Shown here: piece after piece, positions 11,734 to 20,152 of the stretch
How the letters are laid out: the number at the start of each line of letters is the position of its first letter
How positions within the stretch are numbered: the first letter of the stretch is position 1
DNA from: Paraburkholderia sejongensis
Lineage (GTDB): Bacteria; Pseudomonadota; Gammaproteobacteria; Burkholderiales; Burkholderiaceae
Direction: 5' to 3'
Assembly: GCF_020880815.1 (NCBI RefSeq)
Contig: NZ_JAJITD010000005.1
Coordinates: forward strand, 310,001 to 374,000
Length of the DNA: 64,000 bases
Position numbers and translations under genes: made by a program
The notes under the pieces: model-generated
The model's database searches: none
What the model saw: the letters and a program-made list of their open reading frames with translations, nothing else
What the model was told of the DNA's origin: nothing

Positions 11734-12451
11734 TCAACCCAACGGCAAACAAATCTCCGTAACCAGCTCCGCAGACGCCGTCTCCTTCGGATCATTCAAA
11801 TACTCTTCAAACGCCGGCGCATCCGCCGCTTCCCGTCCGGACTGCACAAGCCACGTCCCATACAACCACTCATAAGCCGCCGGCAAATCGCTATACGGCC
11901 CGACGTGCCGCAACACCGCATACTCCCCACCGCGTATACGCGTCACCGAAACCCCATCGCGAGCGTTAACCGCCACGGCCGATCGAACCTCATCCATCAC
12001 CCGCCCCGGCAACAACACCGCCGCCTTCGACCTCAACTTCTGCTCCTCGACCACCCCCGGATCATCGAAGAACAGCCCGATCATCCGCACCTCCCCAGCC
12101 AGCAGATTGTGTTTACCGAGCCACCCGAACAACGCATCGAAAGCCTTGCCGATCTGCATATAAGGCCCGACGTGATCGACCGACACCACCTCCATCGGCT
12201 CCACAGAGCGAATCGTCACTTCACGCATCATCGACATTTGATCGTCTCCTGAAAGCGCCGGCCGGAACCGGCTATGCGTGCCTTGTCGGCGATACTGCGC
12301 CGGCGGCACTCCGTACACCGCGCGAAACGTGCGCGAAAAGGACTGCAAACTGCTGTAGCCCGAGCGCTCGGCGATCTCGGCAATCGGCATCGAACCATTC
12401 GCGAGATGCCCGCCGCGCGATTCCGCCGTAAACGCCGCACCGATGAACCGA
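11734..12451 (-). pseudogene. AraC/GyrI-type regulator, 5'-truncated and frameshifted
   Basis: The intact part (ATG at 12390, 218 residues) holds the second helix-turn-helix of an AraC DNA-binding domain (MPIAEIAERSGYSSLQSFSR, then FRAVYGVPPAQYRR). A complete GyrI-like effector domain follows (residues about 60-218: HVGPYMQIGKAFDALFGWLG, GLFFDDPGVV, YAVLRHVGPYSDLPAAYEWL). The preceding AraC helix reads SVRRLRRNRAA in a different frame near 12411-12440, so a one-base shift lies around 12405-12415. The first helix-turn-helix is missing altogether. A full-length DNA-binding regulator cannot be made; an isolated GyrI-like domain could still be expressed. Confidence 0.65.
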
Positions 12452-12857
12452 TTCGATCATGACTGGACAGATAAAAATTGGCGCTTGAACATGCAAACAA
12501 AGTAGCACGCTCGAGCAAGGCCGCCGTTTACGAAATCGTGCGAACCTCCCGATCCGACCGACCGTCAGCAAACGAAACGAATTGAGCACGCGCTGATGCA
12601 GCGAGCACGCGCGGTCCTCACAACCCGAACTGACCGAATCCAGGCAGGCGCAGCGCCGGGGACACCGTAAACCGACACACCGGTAAACCGGCAAACCCTC
12701 AGCCCCATGACACCCCCGCCATTCGGCGTTATCGTGTGATCCACACCCAAGCACGGAAGCTCAGAAGCGCCCAAGCACAGAAAGAAGCCCACCCAGTCCC
12801 CAACCCACCCCCAGTCCCCATTCCCCCGCGTCCCCGCGAAGCAATGGAGCCGCAAAC
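12452..12857. other. Gap before eutB (about 400 bases)
   Basis: No supported gene. The last 130 bases are extremely C/A-rich on the plus strand (the 60 bases from 12781 hold about 33 C and 8 G), with runs such as CCCACCCCC. No clear sigma-70 promoter or cobalamin riboswitch was recognised before eutB. Confidence 0.4.
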
Positions 12858-14252
12858 ATGAGCTACACCGAGTCGATCGGCAGCCGCACCTACCGCTTCG
12901 CCGATCTGAAGACCCTGCTGGCGAAGGCCAGTCCGCCGCGTTCCGGCGATCAGCTCGCGGGCATCGCCTCGGCGACTGAAGAAGAACGCGTCGCCGCGAA
13001 GATGGCGCTTGCCGAGGTCCCGCTGCGCACCTTCCTGAACGAAGCGCTGATCCCCTACGAGAGCGATGAAGTCACCCGCCTGATCATCGACGATCACTCG
13101 CCCCAGGCGTTCGCCGAAATCGCGCATCTGACCGTCGGCGAGTTCCGCAACTGGCTGCTGAGCAGCTCGACCGACACCGACGCACTCACCCGCATCACCC
13201 AGGGCCTCACGCCGGAAATGGTCGCGGCGGTCTCGAAGCTGATGCGCAACCAGGACCTGATCGCGGCCGCGCGTAAACGTCCGGTGATCACACGCTTTCG
13301 CAACACGGTTGGCATGCCGGGGCGCATGTCGGTGCGTCTGCAGCCGAATCATCCGACCGACGACGTCAAAGGCATCGCCGCGTCGATGCTCGACGGCCTG
13401 ATGTACGGCTGCGGCGACGCGCTGATCGGCATCAATCCCGCGAGCGACAATCTCGCCGCGATCACGAAGCTGCTGCTGATGATCGACGAATTCCGCCAGC
13501 GCTATCAGGTGCCGACGCAATCGTGCGTGCTCACCCACGTGACGAGCACGCTCGCCGCGATCGAAAAAGGCGCGCCGGTCGATCTGGTGTTTCAGTCGAT
13601 CGCGGGCACCGAGAAAGCGAACGCGAGCTTCGGCATTTCGCTGGCACTCCTGAAGGAAGCGCACGAGGCGGGGTTGTCGCTCAAGCGCGGCAGCGTCGGC
13701 GACAACCTGATGTATTTCGAAACGGGGCAGGGCAGCGCGTTGTCGGCGGATGCGCATTTCGGCGTCGATCAGCAGACCTGCGAGGCGCGCGCGTATGCGG
13801 TCGCGCGCAAGTTCAAGCCGTTTCTGGTGAACACGGTGGTCGGTTTCATCGGCCCCGAGTATCTGTATGACGGCAAGCAGATCAGCCGCGCGGGTCTCGA
13901 GGATCACTTCTGCGGCAAGCTGCTCGGCGTGCCGATGGGCTGCGATATCTGCTACACCAACCACGCGGAAGCGGATCAGGACGATATGGACAATCTGCTG
14001 ACGCTGCTCGGCGTCGCGGGCGTCAATTTCATCATGGGCGTGCCCGGTGCCGACGACGTGATGCTCAACTATCAAAGCACCTCGTTCCATGACGCGCTGT
14101 ACGTGCGCGACGTGCTCGGCTTGCGGCGCGCGCCCGAGTTCGAGGAATGGCTGGAGTCGATGCGGATCATCGATGCCAACGGCGCGTTGCTCGGCGCATC
14201 CGCGCAGCAACCGCTGCTCGAAGGCGCGCAAGACTGGATGGGCATCGCATGA
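12858..14252 (+). CDS. eutB: Ethanolamine ammonia-lyase large subunit
   Basis: EutB is the heavy subunit of the adenosylcobalamin-dependent lyase that turns ethanolamine into acetaldehyde and ammonia. The 464-residue protein keeps the TIM-barrel active-site stretches LQPNHPTDDVKGIAASMLDG, GDALIGINPASDN, CVLTHVTSTLAAIEKGAPVD and MGCDICYTNHAEADQDDMDN, and FIMGVPGADDVMLNYQSTSF. The ATG follows a GGAG ribosome binding site. It overlaps eutC by four bases (ATGA), so the subunits are translationally coupled. No microcompartment, permease or EutR genes are near in this window, so the enzyme is presumably cytosolic here. Confidence 0.97.
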   Translation: MSYTESIGSRTYRFADLKTLLAKASPPRSGDQLAGIASATEEERVAAKMALAEVPLRTFLNEALIPYESDEVTRLIIDDHSPQAFAEIAHLTVGEFRNWLLSSSTDTDALTRITQGLTPEMVAAVSKLMRNQDLIAAARKRPVITRFRNTVGMPGRMSVRLQPNHPTDDVKGIAASMLDGLMYGCGDALIGINPASDNLAAITKLLLMIDEFRQRYQVPTQSCVLTHVTSTLAAIEKGAPVDLVFQSIAGTEKANASFGISLALLKEAHEAGLSLKRGSVGDNLMYFETGQGSALSADAHFGVDQQTCEARAYAVARKFKPFLVNTVVGFIGPEYLYDGKQISRAGLEDHFCGKLLGVPMGCDICYTNHAEADQDDMDNLLTLLGVAGVNFIMGVPGADDVMLNYQSTSFHDALYVRDVLGLRRAPEFEEWLESMRIIDANGALLGASAQQPLLEGAQDWMGIA

Positions 14253-15067
14253 ACGACTCGCTCGATAAAGATCCGTGGAACGCGCTGCGGCGGTTTACCA
14301 AGGCGCGGATCGCACTGGGCCGCGCGGGCAATAGTCTGCCGACCGCGCCGTTGCTCGCGTTCGATCTCGCGCATGCGCAGGCGCGCGACGCGGTGCATCA
14401 TCCGCTCGATGCTCAGGCGCTGCACGAAGCGTTACGGGCGCAAGGGTTCGAATCGATCGACGTGCATAGCGCGGCGCCGGATCGTGAGCATTATTTGCGG
14501 CGGCCGGATCTGGGGCGGCGGCTGTCGGACGAGAGCCGCCAGGCGCTCGCACAAAGGCAAACGTCTGGGGACGCCAACGATGTGGTGTTCGTGATTGGCG
14601 ATGGTCTGTCGGCGTTCGCTGCATCGAAGCAGGCGACTCCGTTGCTGCTGGCAGTGCGGCCGAAACTCAGCGATTGGAACATCGGCCCGGTGATAGTCGC
14701 GAGGCAGGCGCGCGTCGCGCTCGGCGATGAAATCGGCGAATTGCTGAACGCGAAGATCGTCGTGATGCTGATCGGCGAGCGGCCCGGTTTGAGTTCGCCG
14801 GATAGCCTGGGCATCTACATCACGTACGCGCCGAAAACGGGTTGTAGCGACGCGCAGCGCAACTGCATTTCGAACGTGCGTCCCGAAGGGCTCGACTATC
14901 CGTTGGCCGCGCACAAGCTGCACTATCTGCTTACGCAGGCGCGCAAGCTAGGGCTCACCGGTGTCGGCTTGAAAGACGATAGCGACGCGTTGCTGGAAAG
15001 CGTCTCGACAACACCGGCGTTGGACAGCGAGCCGCCGGCTCCAGACGCGAAGAAGGCGACGCCGTAA
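14249..15067 (+). CDS. eutC: Ethanolamine ammonia-lyase small subunit
   Basis: EutC is the 272-residue light subunit that completes the cobalamin site of ethanolamine ammonia-lyase. Visible family blocks are DPWNALRRFTKARIALGRAG near the N-terminus, VVFVIGDGLSAFA in the middle, GERPGLSSPDSLGIYITYAP and CSDAQRNCISNVRPEGL. The ATG at 14249 overlaps the eutB stop. The C-terminal 30 residues (Pro/Ala/Asp-rich) are an unconserved tail. It converges on the P-ATPase gene with only 13 bases between stops; a short inverted repeat GTAAACG/CGTTTAC (15064-15070 with 15078-15084) spans both stop codons. Confidence 0.96.
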   Translation: MNDSLDKDPWNALRRFTKARIALGRAGNSLPTAPLLAFDLAHAQARDAVHHPLDAQALHEALRAQGFESIDVHSAAPDREHYLRRPDLGRRLSDESRQALAQRQTSGDANDVVFVIGDGLSAFAASKQATPLLLAVRPKLSDWNIGPVIVARQARVALGDEIGELLNAKIVVMLIGERPGLSSPDSLGIYITYAPKTGCSDAQRNCISNVRPEGLDYPLAAHKLHYLLTQARKLGLTGVGLKDDSDALLESVSTTPALDSEPPAPDAKKATP

Positions 15068-15080
15068 ACGTCGCCCGCGT

Positions 15081-17474
15081 TTACTTCCGCAACAACCTCA
15101 ACCCATTGCCCACTACCAGCAAACTCGCGCCGACATCCGCAAACACCGCCATCCACATCGTGCCGAGGCCCATCAGCGTCAGCACGAGAAACACGCTCTT
15201 GATTCCGAGCGCGAGGGCGATGTTCTGCACCAGCACCGCATGCGTCGCTTTCGAGAGCCGGATGAACGCTGGGACCTTGCGCAGGTCGTCGTCCATCAGC
15301 GCGACGTCGGCGGTTTCGATCGCGGTACCGGTGCCCATCGCGCCCATCGCGAAGCCGATGTCGGCGCGCGCGAGCGCGGGCGCATCGTTGATGCCGTCGC
15401 CGACCATCCCGACCGTCGCGCCATCGGCCGACCATCCAGCCACGACCTCGAGTTTGTCTTCCGGCAACTGATCGCCGCGCGCTTCATCGACACCGACCTG
15501 CCGCGCGATCGCGTCGGCGGTGTGGCGGTTGTCGCCGGTCAGCATCGCGGTGCCGACGCCGAGCCGGCGCAACTCGGCGACCGCGGCGCGGCTCGTATCC
15601 TTCACCGTGTCGGCGACCGCGAACAGCGCCAGAACGCGTTGCGCGTCGGCGAGCATCACGACGGTTTGGCCTTGCTGTTCGAGCGCATCGAGGCGCGTTT
15701 CGAGTTGCGGCGAGCAGCGGCCGAGTTCTTCGATTAGCCGATGATTGCCGAGCCAGTAGCCAGTGCCGTCGATGTCGCCGCGCACGCCGCGGCCCGCCAA
15801 CGCTTCGAATGCATCGACGTGCAGGTGTTCGATGCCGTCGTTGTCGGCGGCTGTTGCGATCGCCATCGATACCGGATGATCGGAGCGGCCCGCGAGGCTG
15901 GCGGCGAGCGTGCGGTAGTTATCCGCCTCCGCACCTGCGCCAGCAGCAACCTCAACCACCTCGAATCCCACCAACACCGGCTTGCCATGCGTAATCGTCC
16001 CGGTCTTATCGAGCGCGAGCCGGCTCAGCTTGCGGCCCTGTTCGAGGTAAACGCCGCCCTTGATCAGAATCCCCTTGCGCGCGGCGGCCGCAAGCCCGCT
16101 GACGATCGTCACCGGCGTCGAAATCACCAGCGCGCACGGACACGCGATCACCAGCAGCACCAGCGCCTTGTAGACCCATTCATGCCACGCCCCGCCGAAC
16201 AGCAGCGGCGGCAGCAACGCAACCGCGAGCGCGACCGCAAACACGATCGGCGTATAAACGCGCGCGAATTGATCGACGAAGCGCTGCGTCGGCGCCTTCG
16301 ACCCCTGCGCTTCCTCGACCGCGTGAATGATCCGCGCGAGCGTCGTATTGCCCGCCGCGGCCGTCACCCGATAGTCGAACGAGCCGCTCTGGTTGATCGT
16401 GCCGGCGAACACGGCGTCGCCGACGGCTTTATCGATCGGCAGACTTTCGCCGGTGATCGGCGCCTGATCGACGCTCGACCGGCCCGCGACGATCTCGCCA
16501 TCGAGCGCGATCCGCTCGCCCGGCTTCACACGAACCAGCGCGCCGGGCGGGACCGTATCGACCCGCACGGATGACCACGCGCCGTCGCGCTGCTGCACGC
16601 TCGCGTGTTCAGGCGTGAGCCGCATCAGCCCTTCGATCGCATTGCGCGCGCGGTCGAGCGATTTCGCCTCGATCAATTCGGCGATCGTGAACAGCACCAT
16701 CACCATCGCCGCTTCGGGCCACTGGCCGAGCAGCGCCGCGCCGGTCACCGCGATGCTCATCAACGCGTTGATGTTCAAATTCAGGTTGCGCAGCGCGAGC
16801 CAACCTTTGCGATAGGTCGTGAGCCCGCAGGAGGCGATCGCGACGATCGCCAGACCCGCGACCACCCAGGCGGGCGCGCCGAGCCAGCCGGCAGCCTCTG
16901 AGCCCGCCGCGACGACGGCGGCGACGATCAGCGGCCACCACGGCTTCGACGGCGCACTGGAGACGGCGGAGGGCGCGCCGGACGCATCGGCGGTGCCGGT
17001 GCCCACTTCGGGTGTGAAGTCGAGCGAGCGTAGCGCGGCCAGCACCGAATCGAGCGCATCGGACGCGTGAACCACGGTCAGCACTCGCTGGATCAGGTTG
17101 AAATCCATGCTGCGCACAGCCGGCATGCGGCCGAGCTTCTTGCGGATCAGCGCTTCCTCGGTCGGGCAGTCCATCTGCATGATGCGGATCGCGGTGCGCA
17201 GATCGTCGCCGACCGCTTCGGAGCGGGGCAGCGCGAGCGCGATCGGCGCGGCGGAGGAGGCGCCGCAACAGTCGCCCGCGGCGTGGTCGTGGCCGGCGTG
17301 GCTGTGGTCGTGGCCGGAGCGGCGGGGTTCGTGGTCACATTGGCCGTGATCGTGGCCCGAATGGCTGTGATCGTGGCCGCAGCCGTGCTCGTGTCCATGC
17401 GCGTGACCATCCCCCAGCGCGCAACTTTCCCCCGTTTCCAGGCGTTCAACTTCGGGGCGGCGAACATCAGGCAT
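15081..17474 (-). CDS. zntA: Zn/Cd/Pb-translocating P1B-type ATPase
   Basis: This is an inner-membrane pump that exports Zn(II), Cd(II) or Pb(II). The ATG at 17474 has the ribosome binding site GAGGAAG, giving 797 residues. The N-terminus is a histidine-rich segment (many HDHSH/GHDH units, residues about 22-75). One heavy-metal domain with MDCPTEE follows, then the membrane helices with the CPC motif (IACPCALVIS), the phosphorylation motif DKTGTITHGKP, GDGINDAPAL, and the C-terminal DVGASLLVVGNGLRLLRK whose Asp is typical of ZntA/CadA. It is divergent from a CadR/PbrR-like regulator with a MerR-type operator between them, which points to metal induction. Which metal is preferred cannot be told. 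Confidence 0.93.
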   Translation of the reverse strand: MPDVRRPEVERLETGESCALGDGHAHGHEHGCGHDHSHSGHDHGQCDHEPRRSGHDHSHAGHDHAAGDCCGASSAAPIALALPRSEAVGDDLRTAIRIMQMDCPTEEALIRKKLGRMPAVRSMDFNLIQRVLTVVHASDALDSVLAALRSLDFTPEVGTGTADASGAPSAVSSAPSKPWWPLIVAAVVAAGSEAAGWLGAPAWVVAGLAIVAIASCGLTTYRKGWLALRNLNLNINALMSIAVTGAALLGQWPEAAMVMVLFTIAELIEAKSLDRARNAIEGLMRLTPEHASVQQRDGAWSSVRVDTVPPGALVRVKPGERIALDGEIVAGRSSVDQAPITGESLPIDKAVGDAVFAGTINQSGSFDYRVTAAAGNTTLARIIHAVEEAQGSKAPTQRFVDQFARVYTPIVFAVALAVALLPPLLFGGAWHEWVYKALVLLVIACPCALVISTPVTIVSGLAAAARKGILIKGGVYLEQGRKLSRLALDKTGTITHGKPVLVGFEVVEVAAGAGAEADNYRTLAASLAGRSDHPVSMAIATAADNDGIEHLHVDAFEALAGRGVRGDIDGTGYWLGNHRLIEELGRCSPQLETRLDALEQQGQTVVMLADAQRVLALFAVADTVKDTSRAAVAELRRLGVGTAMLTGDNRHTADAIARQVGVDEARGDQLPEDKLEVVAGWSADGATVGMVGDGINDAPALARADIGFAMGAMGTGTAIETADVALMDDDLRKVPAFIRLSKATHAVLVQNIALALGIKSVFLVLTLMGLGTMWMAVFADVGASLLVVGNGLRLLRK

Positions 17475-17502
17475 AGTGGCTTCCTCGTGCAATTTGTGGT
17501 CT

Positions 17503-17533
17503 AGTAAACACCTTGAAGCCACTACAAGGTCAA
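17503..17533 (-). promoter_or_regulatory. MerR-type operator-promoter of the P-ATPase gene
   Basis: On the minus strand the -35 TTGACC (17533-17528) and the -10 TTTACT (17508-17503) are separated by 19 bases, the overlong spacer that MerR-family activators need. The spacer carries the dyad ACCTTG-N9-CAAGGT (17510-17530). This is the classic arrangement of CadR/PbrR/ZntR sites. Confidence 0.9.
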
Positions 17534-17554
17534 GGCCGCGTGGAGGAAAGGTTT

Positions 17555-17986
17555 ATGAAGATCGGCGAACTGGCGAAAATCGCCCATTGCACGACGGAAA
17601 CCATCCGTTTCTACGAAAAAGAGCGCCTGCTGCCCGAGGCGGAGCGCACCGAAGCCAATTACCGCAGTTACACGGCCAGACACGTCGAGCGCCTGCGTTT
17701 CATCCGCAACTGCCGCGCGCTCGACATGACCCACGACGAAATCCGCGCATTGCTGCGTCTGACCGACGCGCCGGAGAACGGCTGCGGCGGCATCAACGCG
17801 CTGATCGACGAGCACATCGCTCACGTCGACACGCGCATCGAAGAACTGCAACAGCTGAAAGCGCAACTGACCACGCTGCGCGACCAATGTCACGGCGAGC
17901 ATCAGGTCGAGGACTGCGGGATCGTCCACGGCCTGACCGACATGGATGTGGCCGTGCCGCGTCCCCGGCATACGCACCTGGGCTGA
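17555..17986 (+). CDS. cadR: MerR-family metal-responsive regulator (CadR/PbrR type)
   Basis: A 143-residue activator starting MKIGELAKIAHCTTETIRFY, the MerR helix-turn-helix. The wing (YRSYTARHVERLRFI) and a dimerisation helix (about 82-115) follow. Metal-ligand cysteines lie at 77, 112 and 121, close to the positions used by CadR/PbrR. The C-terminus ends with a His-containing tail (RPRHTHLG), as in CadR. The ATG at 17555 is preceded by GGAGGAAAG. It is transcribed away from the metal ATPase and surely controls it through the 17503-17533 operator. CadR versus PbrR specificity is a guess. Confidence 0.9.
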   Translation: MKIGELAKIAHCTTETIRFYEKERLLPEAERTEANYRSYTARHVERLRFIRNCRALDMTHDEIRALLRLTDAPENGCGGINALIDEHIAHVDTRIEELQQLKAQLTTLRDQCHGEHQVEDCGIVHGLTDMDVAVPRPRHTHLG

Positions 17987-18166
17987 AGCTGGGCGGGCGT
18001 CACCGTGGGCATCGCGAGCCGTGGGCCGCTTTGTGTTCCACCGCGTTCAAGCGCCTGAAGAACTCGTCGGTCCGTGACCTGTAGCAGCAGTTACCCCAAA
18101 CAAGGCAAGACCGCGCATGCGGCCTTGCCACCCGATTATCGAAAGCATTCCAGTTGGAGAATCAAC

Positions 18167-18367
18167 GTGTTCACCTGTAGAAACCAGTCCTGCGGCGCGC
18201 AGTGGGAGCAATCCGACGTCGTCATCAAGAACGAAGGCCAGGGGCTGCTGTTCCGCTGCCCGCTGTGCGGCGCGCGCAATTACGTCGAGCGTTTCGACGG
18301 CGACGACGGCGCGGTGCTGTACGAACAGCTGCCCGGTCGCCCCGATCAGGGCCCGATGGCCGAGTAA
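18167..18367 (+). CDS. Small zinc-ribbon protein
   Basis: A 66-residue protein read from a GTG start at 18167, preceded by GGAGA. It begins VFTCRNQSCGAQWEQSD and has FRCPLCGARNYVERFDGD, i.e. two Cys pairs (CxxxxC and CxxC) that would form a zinc ribbon. The rest is acidic. No enzyme domain is visible; it may be an adaptor or nucleic-acid binding protein. It sits 22 bases before dbpA, so co-transcription is likely. Confidence 0.75.
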   Translation: MFTCRNQSCGAQWEQSDVVIKNEGQGLLFRCPLCGARNYVERFDGDDGAVLYEQLPGRPDQGPMAE

Positions 18368-18389
18368 CCGCGCTTCCCGACTAATACCT

Positions 18390-19805
18390 ATGAACAGCCC
18401 CTCCACCGGTCCCGCCTCCAGCGGCGCCGCATTCAGCGAACTGCCGCTGCCGCCCGCGACGATCGCGAACCTGACCCAGCTCGGCTACCTCGAGATGACG
18501 CCGATCCAGGCCGCGAGCCTGCCGATCGCGCTCGCCGGCCAGGACCTGATCGCCCAGGCGAAAACCGGCAGCGGCAAGACCGCGGCGTTTTCGCTGGCGC
18601 TGCTCGCGCGGCTCGATTCGCGCAACTTCGACACCCAGGCGATGGTGCTGTGCCCGACCCGCGAACTCGCCGATCAGGTCACCCAGGAAATCCGCCGACT
18701 CGCGCGCGCCGAAGAAAACATCAAGGTGCTGACGCTGTGCGGCGGCACGCCGATGCGTCCACAAACGGCCAGCCTCGAACACGGCGCGCACATCGTGGTC
18801 GGCACGCCGGGCCGCATCATGGATCACCTCGAACGCGGCACGCTGGTGCTGCGCTCGCTGAACACGCTGGTGCTCGACGAAGCCGACCGCATGCTCGACA
18901 TGGGTTTCTTCGACGACATCGCGAAGGTCGCCCGGCAATGCCCGAAAGAGCGTCAGACGCTGCTGTTTTCGGCGACCTATCCCGAAGGCATCGCGAAGCT
19001 GAGCCAGCAATTCCTGCGCAATCCGAAGGAAATCAAACTGGCGGAGCGGCACGACAACAGCAAGATCCGTCAGCGCTTCTATGAAGTCAGCGAGGACGAA
19101 CGTTTGCACGCGGTCGGTCTGCTGCTCGATCACTACCGTCCGGTCAGCACGATCGCGTTCTGCAATACCAAGCAGCAGTGCCGCGATCTGCTCGACGTGC
19201 TGCGCGCGCAGGGCTTTCATGCGCTCGCGCTGCATGGCGAGCTCGATCAGCGCGAGCGCGATCAGGTGCTGATCCAGTTCGCGAACCGCAGCTGCTCGGT
19301 GCTGGTCGCGACCGATGTCGCCGCGCGCGGCCTCGACATCGCGCAACTCGAAGCGGTGATCAACGTCGACGTGACGCCGGACCCGGAAGTGCACGTGCAC
19401 CGTATCGGCCGCACCGGTCGCGCCGATCAGGACGGCTGGGCGCTGAGCCTCGCGAGCATGGACGAGATGGGGCGCGTCGGCGCTATCGAGCAGGCGCAGA
19501 AGCGCGACGTCGAATGGCACAAGCTCGCCGAGCTGAAAGCGGCCAGCAACGAACCGCTGCTGCCGCCGATGGAAACGCTGCAGATTCTCGGCGGCCGCAA
19601 GGACAAGATTCGTCCGGGCGACGTGCTCGGCGCGCTGACCGGCGACGCCGGCTTCGCGGGTTCGCAGATCGGCAAGATCAACGTGACCGATATGTCGACG
19701 TACGTCGCGGTGGAACGCAGCATCGCGCGCGAGGCGGTGCGTCGGCTCAGCGCGGGCAAGCTGAAGGGCCGCAAGGTCAAGGTGCGGTTGATGGACGACC
19801 TGTGA
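18390..19805 (+). CDS. dbpA: DEAD-box ATP-dependent RNA helicase DbpA
   Basis: DbpA is a helicase that remodels 23S rRNA during large-subunit assembly. The 471-residue protein has Walker A AKTGSGKTAAF, the PTRELA motif, DEADRML, SAT, VATDVAARGLDI and HRIGRTGR in order. A C-terminal domain (about residues 395-471: KIRPGDVLGALTGDAGF, IGKINVTDMSTYVAV, GRKVKVRLMDDL) matches the DbpA-type RNA-recognition fold that targets hairpin 92 of 23S rRNA. The ATG at 18390 is used because motif spacing fits. An intrinsic terminator follows at 19856-19883. Confidence 0.93.
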   Translation: MNSPSTGPASSGAAFSELPLPPATIANLTQLGYLEMTPIQAASLPIALAGQDLIAQAKTGSGKTAAFSLALLARLDSRNFDTQAMVLCPTRELADQVTQEIRRLARAEENIKVLTLCGGTPMRPQTASLEHGAHIVVGTPGRIMDHLERGTLVLRSLNTLVLDEADRMLDMGFFDDIAKVARQCPKERQTLLFSATYPEGIAKLSQQFLRNPKEIKLAERHDNSKIRQRFYEVSEDERLHAVGLLLDHYRPVSTIAFCNTKQQCRDLLDVLRAQGFHALALHGELDQRERDQVLIQFANRSCSVLVATDVAARGLDIAQLEAVINVDVTPDPEVHVHRIGRTGRADQDGWALSLASMDEMGRVGAIEQAQKRDVEWHKLAELKAASNEPLLPPMETLQILGGRKDKIRPGDVLGALTGDAGFAGSQIGKINVTDMSTYVAVERSIAREAVRRLSAGKLKGRKVKVRLMDDL

Positions 19806-20152
19806 TCGGCGACGGCAAGCCTTGGGTTCCAGCGCTTGCAGCACGATGAACCGTTAAACGGCCGCCCTGTGCGGCCGTTTTCCTTTCCGGTAAAAGCTGC
19901 GCATCACATTCCTTCATGCCTTGGCGGTTTGGCGGACTTTCCTGCAGCCCGTTATGTCCGTGCGAATGTTGACCCGGACGGCAAAGCGCGGGGCCAGGCG
20001 GCTTCCCGCCAGCCATGAACAAAACGCATGCCGCGCATGACAAAGTTTCGATTGCGACCGCGAATTGGCTGATGCTTAATCAACGCACTGGAAAGACCGC
20101 CTCGCAGCCGCCGCCGTCCGCGCGGCCGCTGCCGGTGAAACGGAGAAAGCTT
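19806..20152. other. dbpA-aminotransferase gap (347 bases)
   Basis: It holds the dbpA terminator near its left end. A frame reading into the aminotransferase gene is open from 20015, but the region 20015-20150 has no family-like sequence, so it is treated as non-coding leader. No clear promoter pair was recognised. Confidence 0.4.
19856..19883 (+). terminator. Intrinsic terminator after dbpA
   Basis: A perfect 10-base stem AAACGGCCGC / GCGGCCGTTT (19856-19865 with 19871-19880), five-base loop CCTGT, followed by a T-rich tail (TCCTTTCC). It lies 50 bases after the dbpA stop. Confidence 0.75.

Noticed and set aside
12452..12857. Cobalamin riboswitch before eutB
   Set aside because: No recognisable B12-box sequence; the region is simple C/A-rich DNA.
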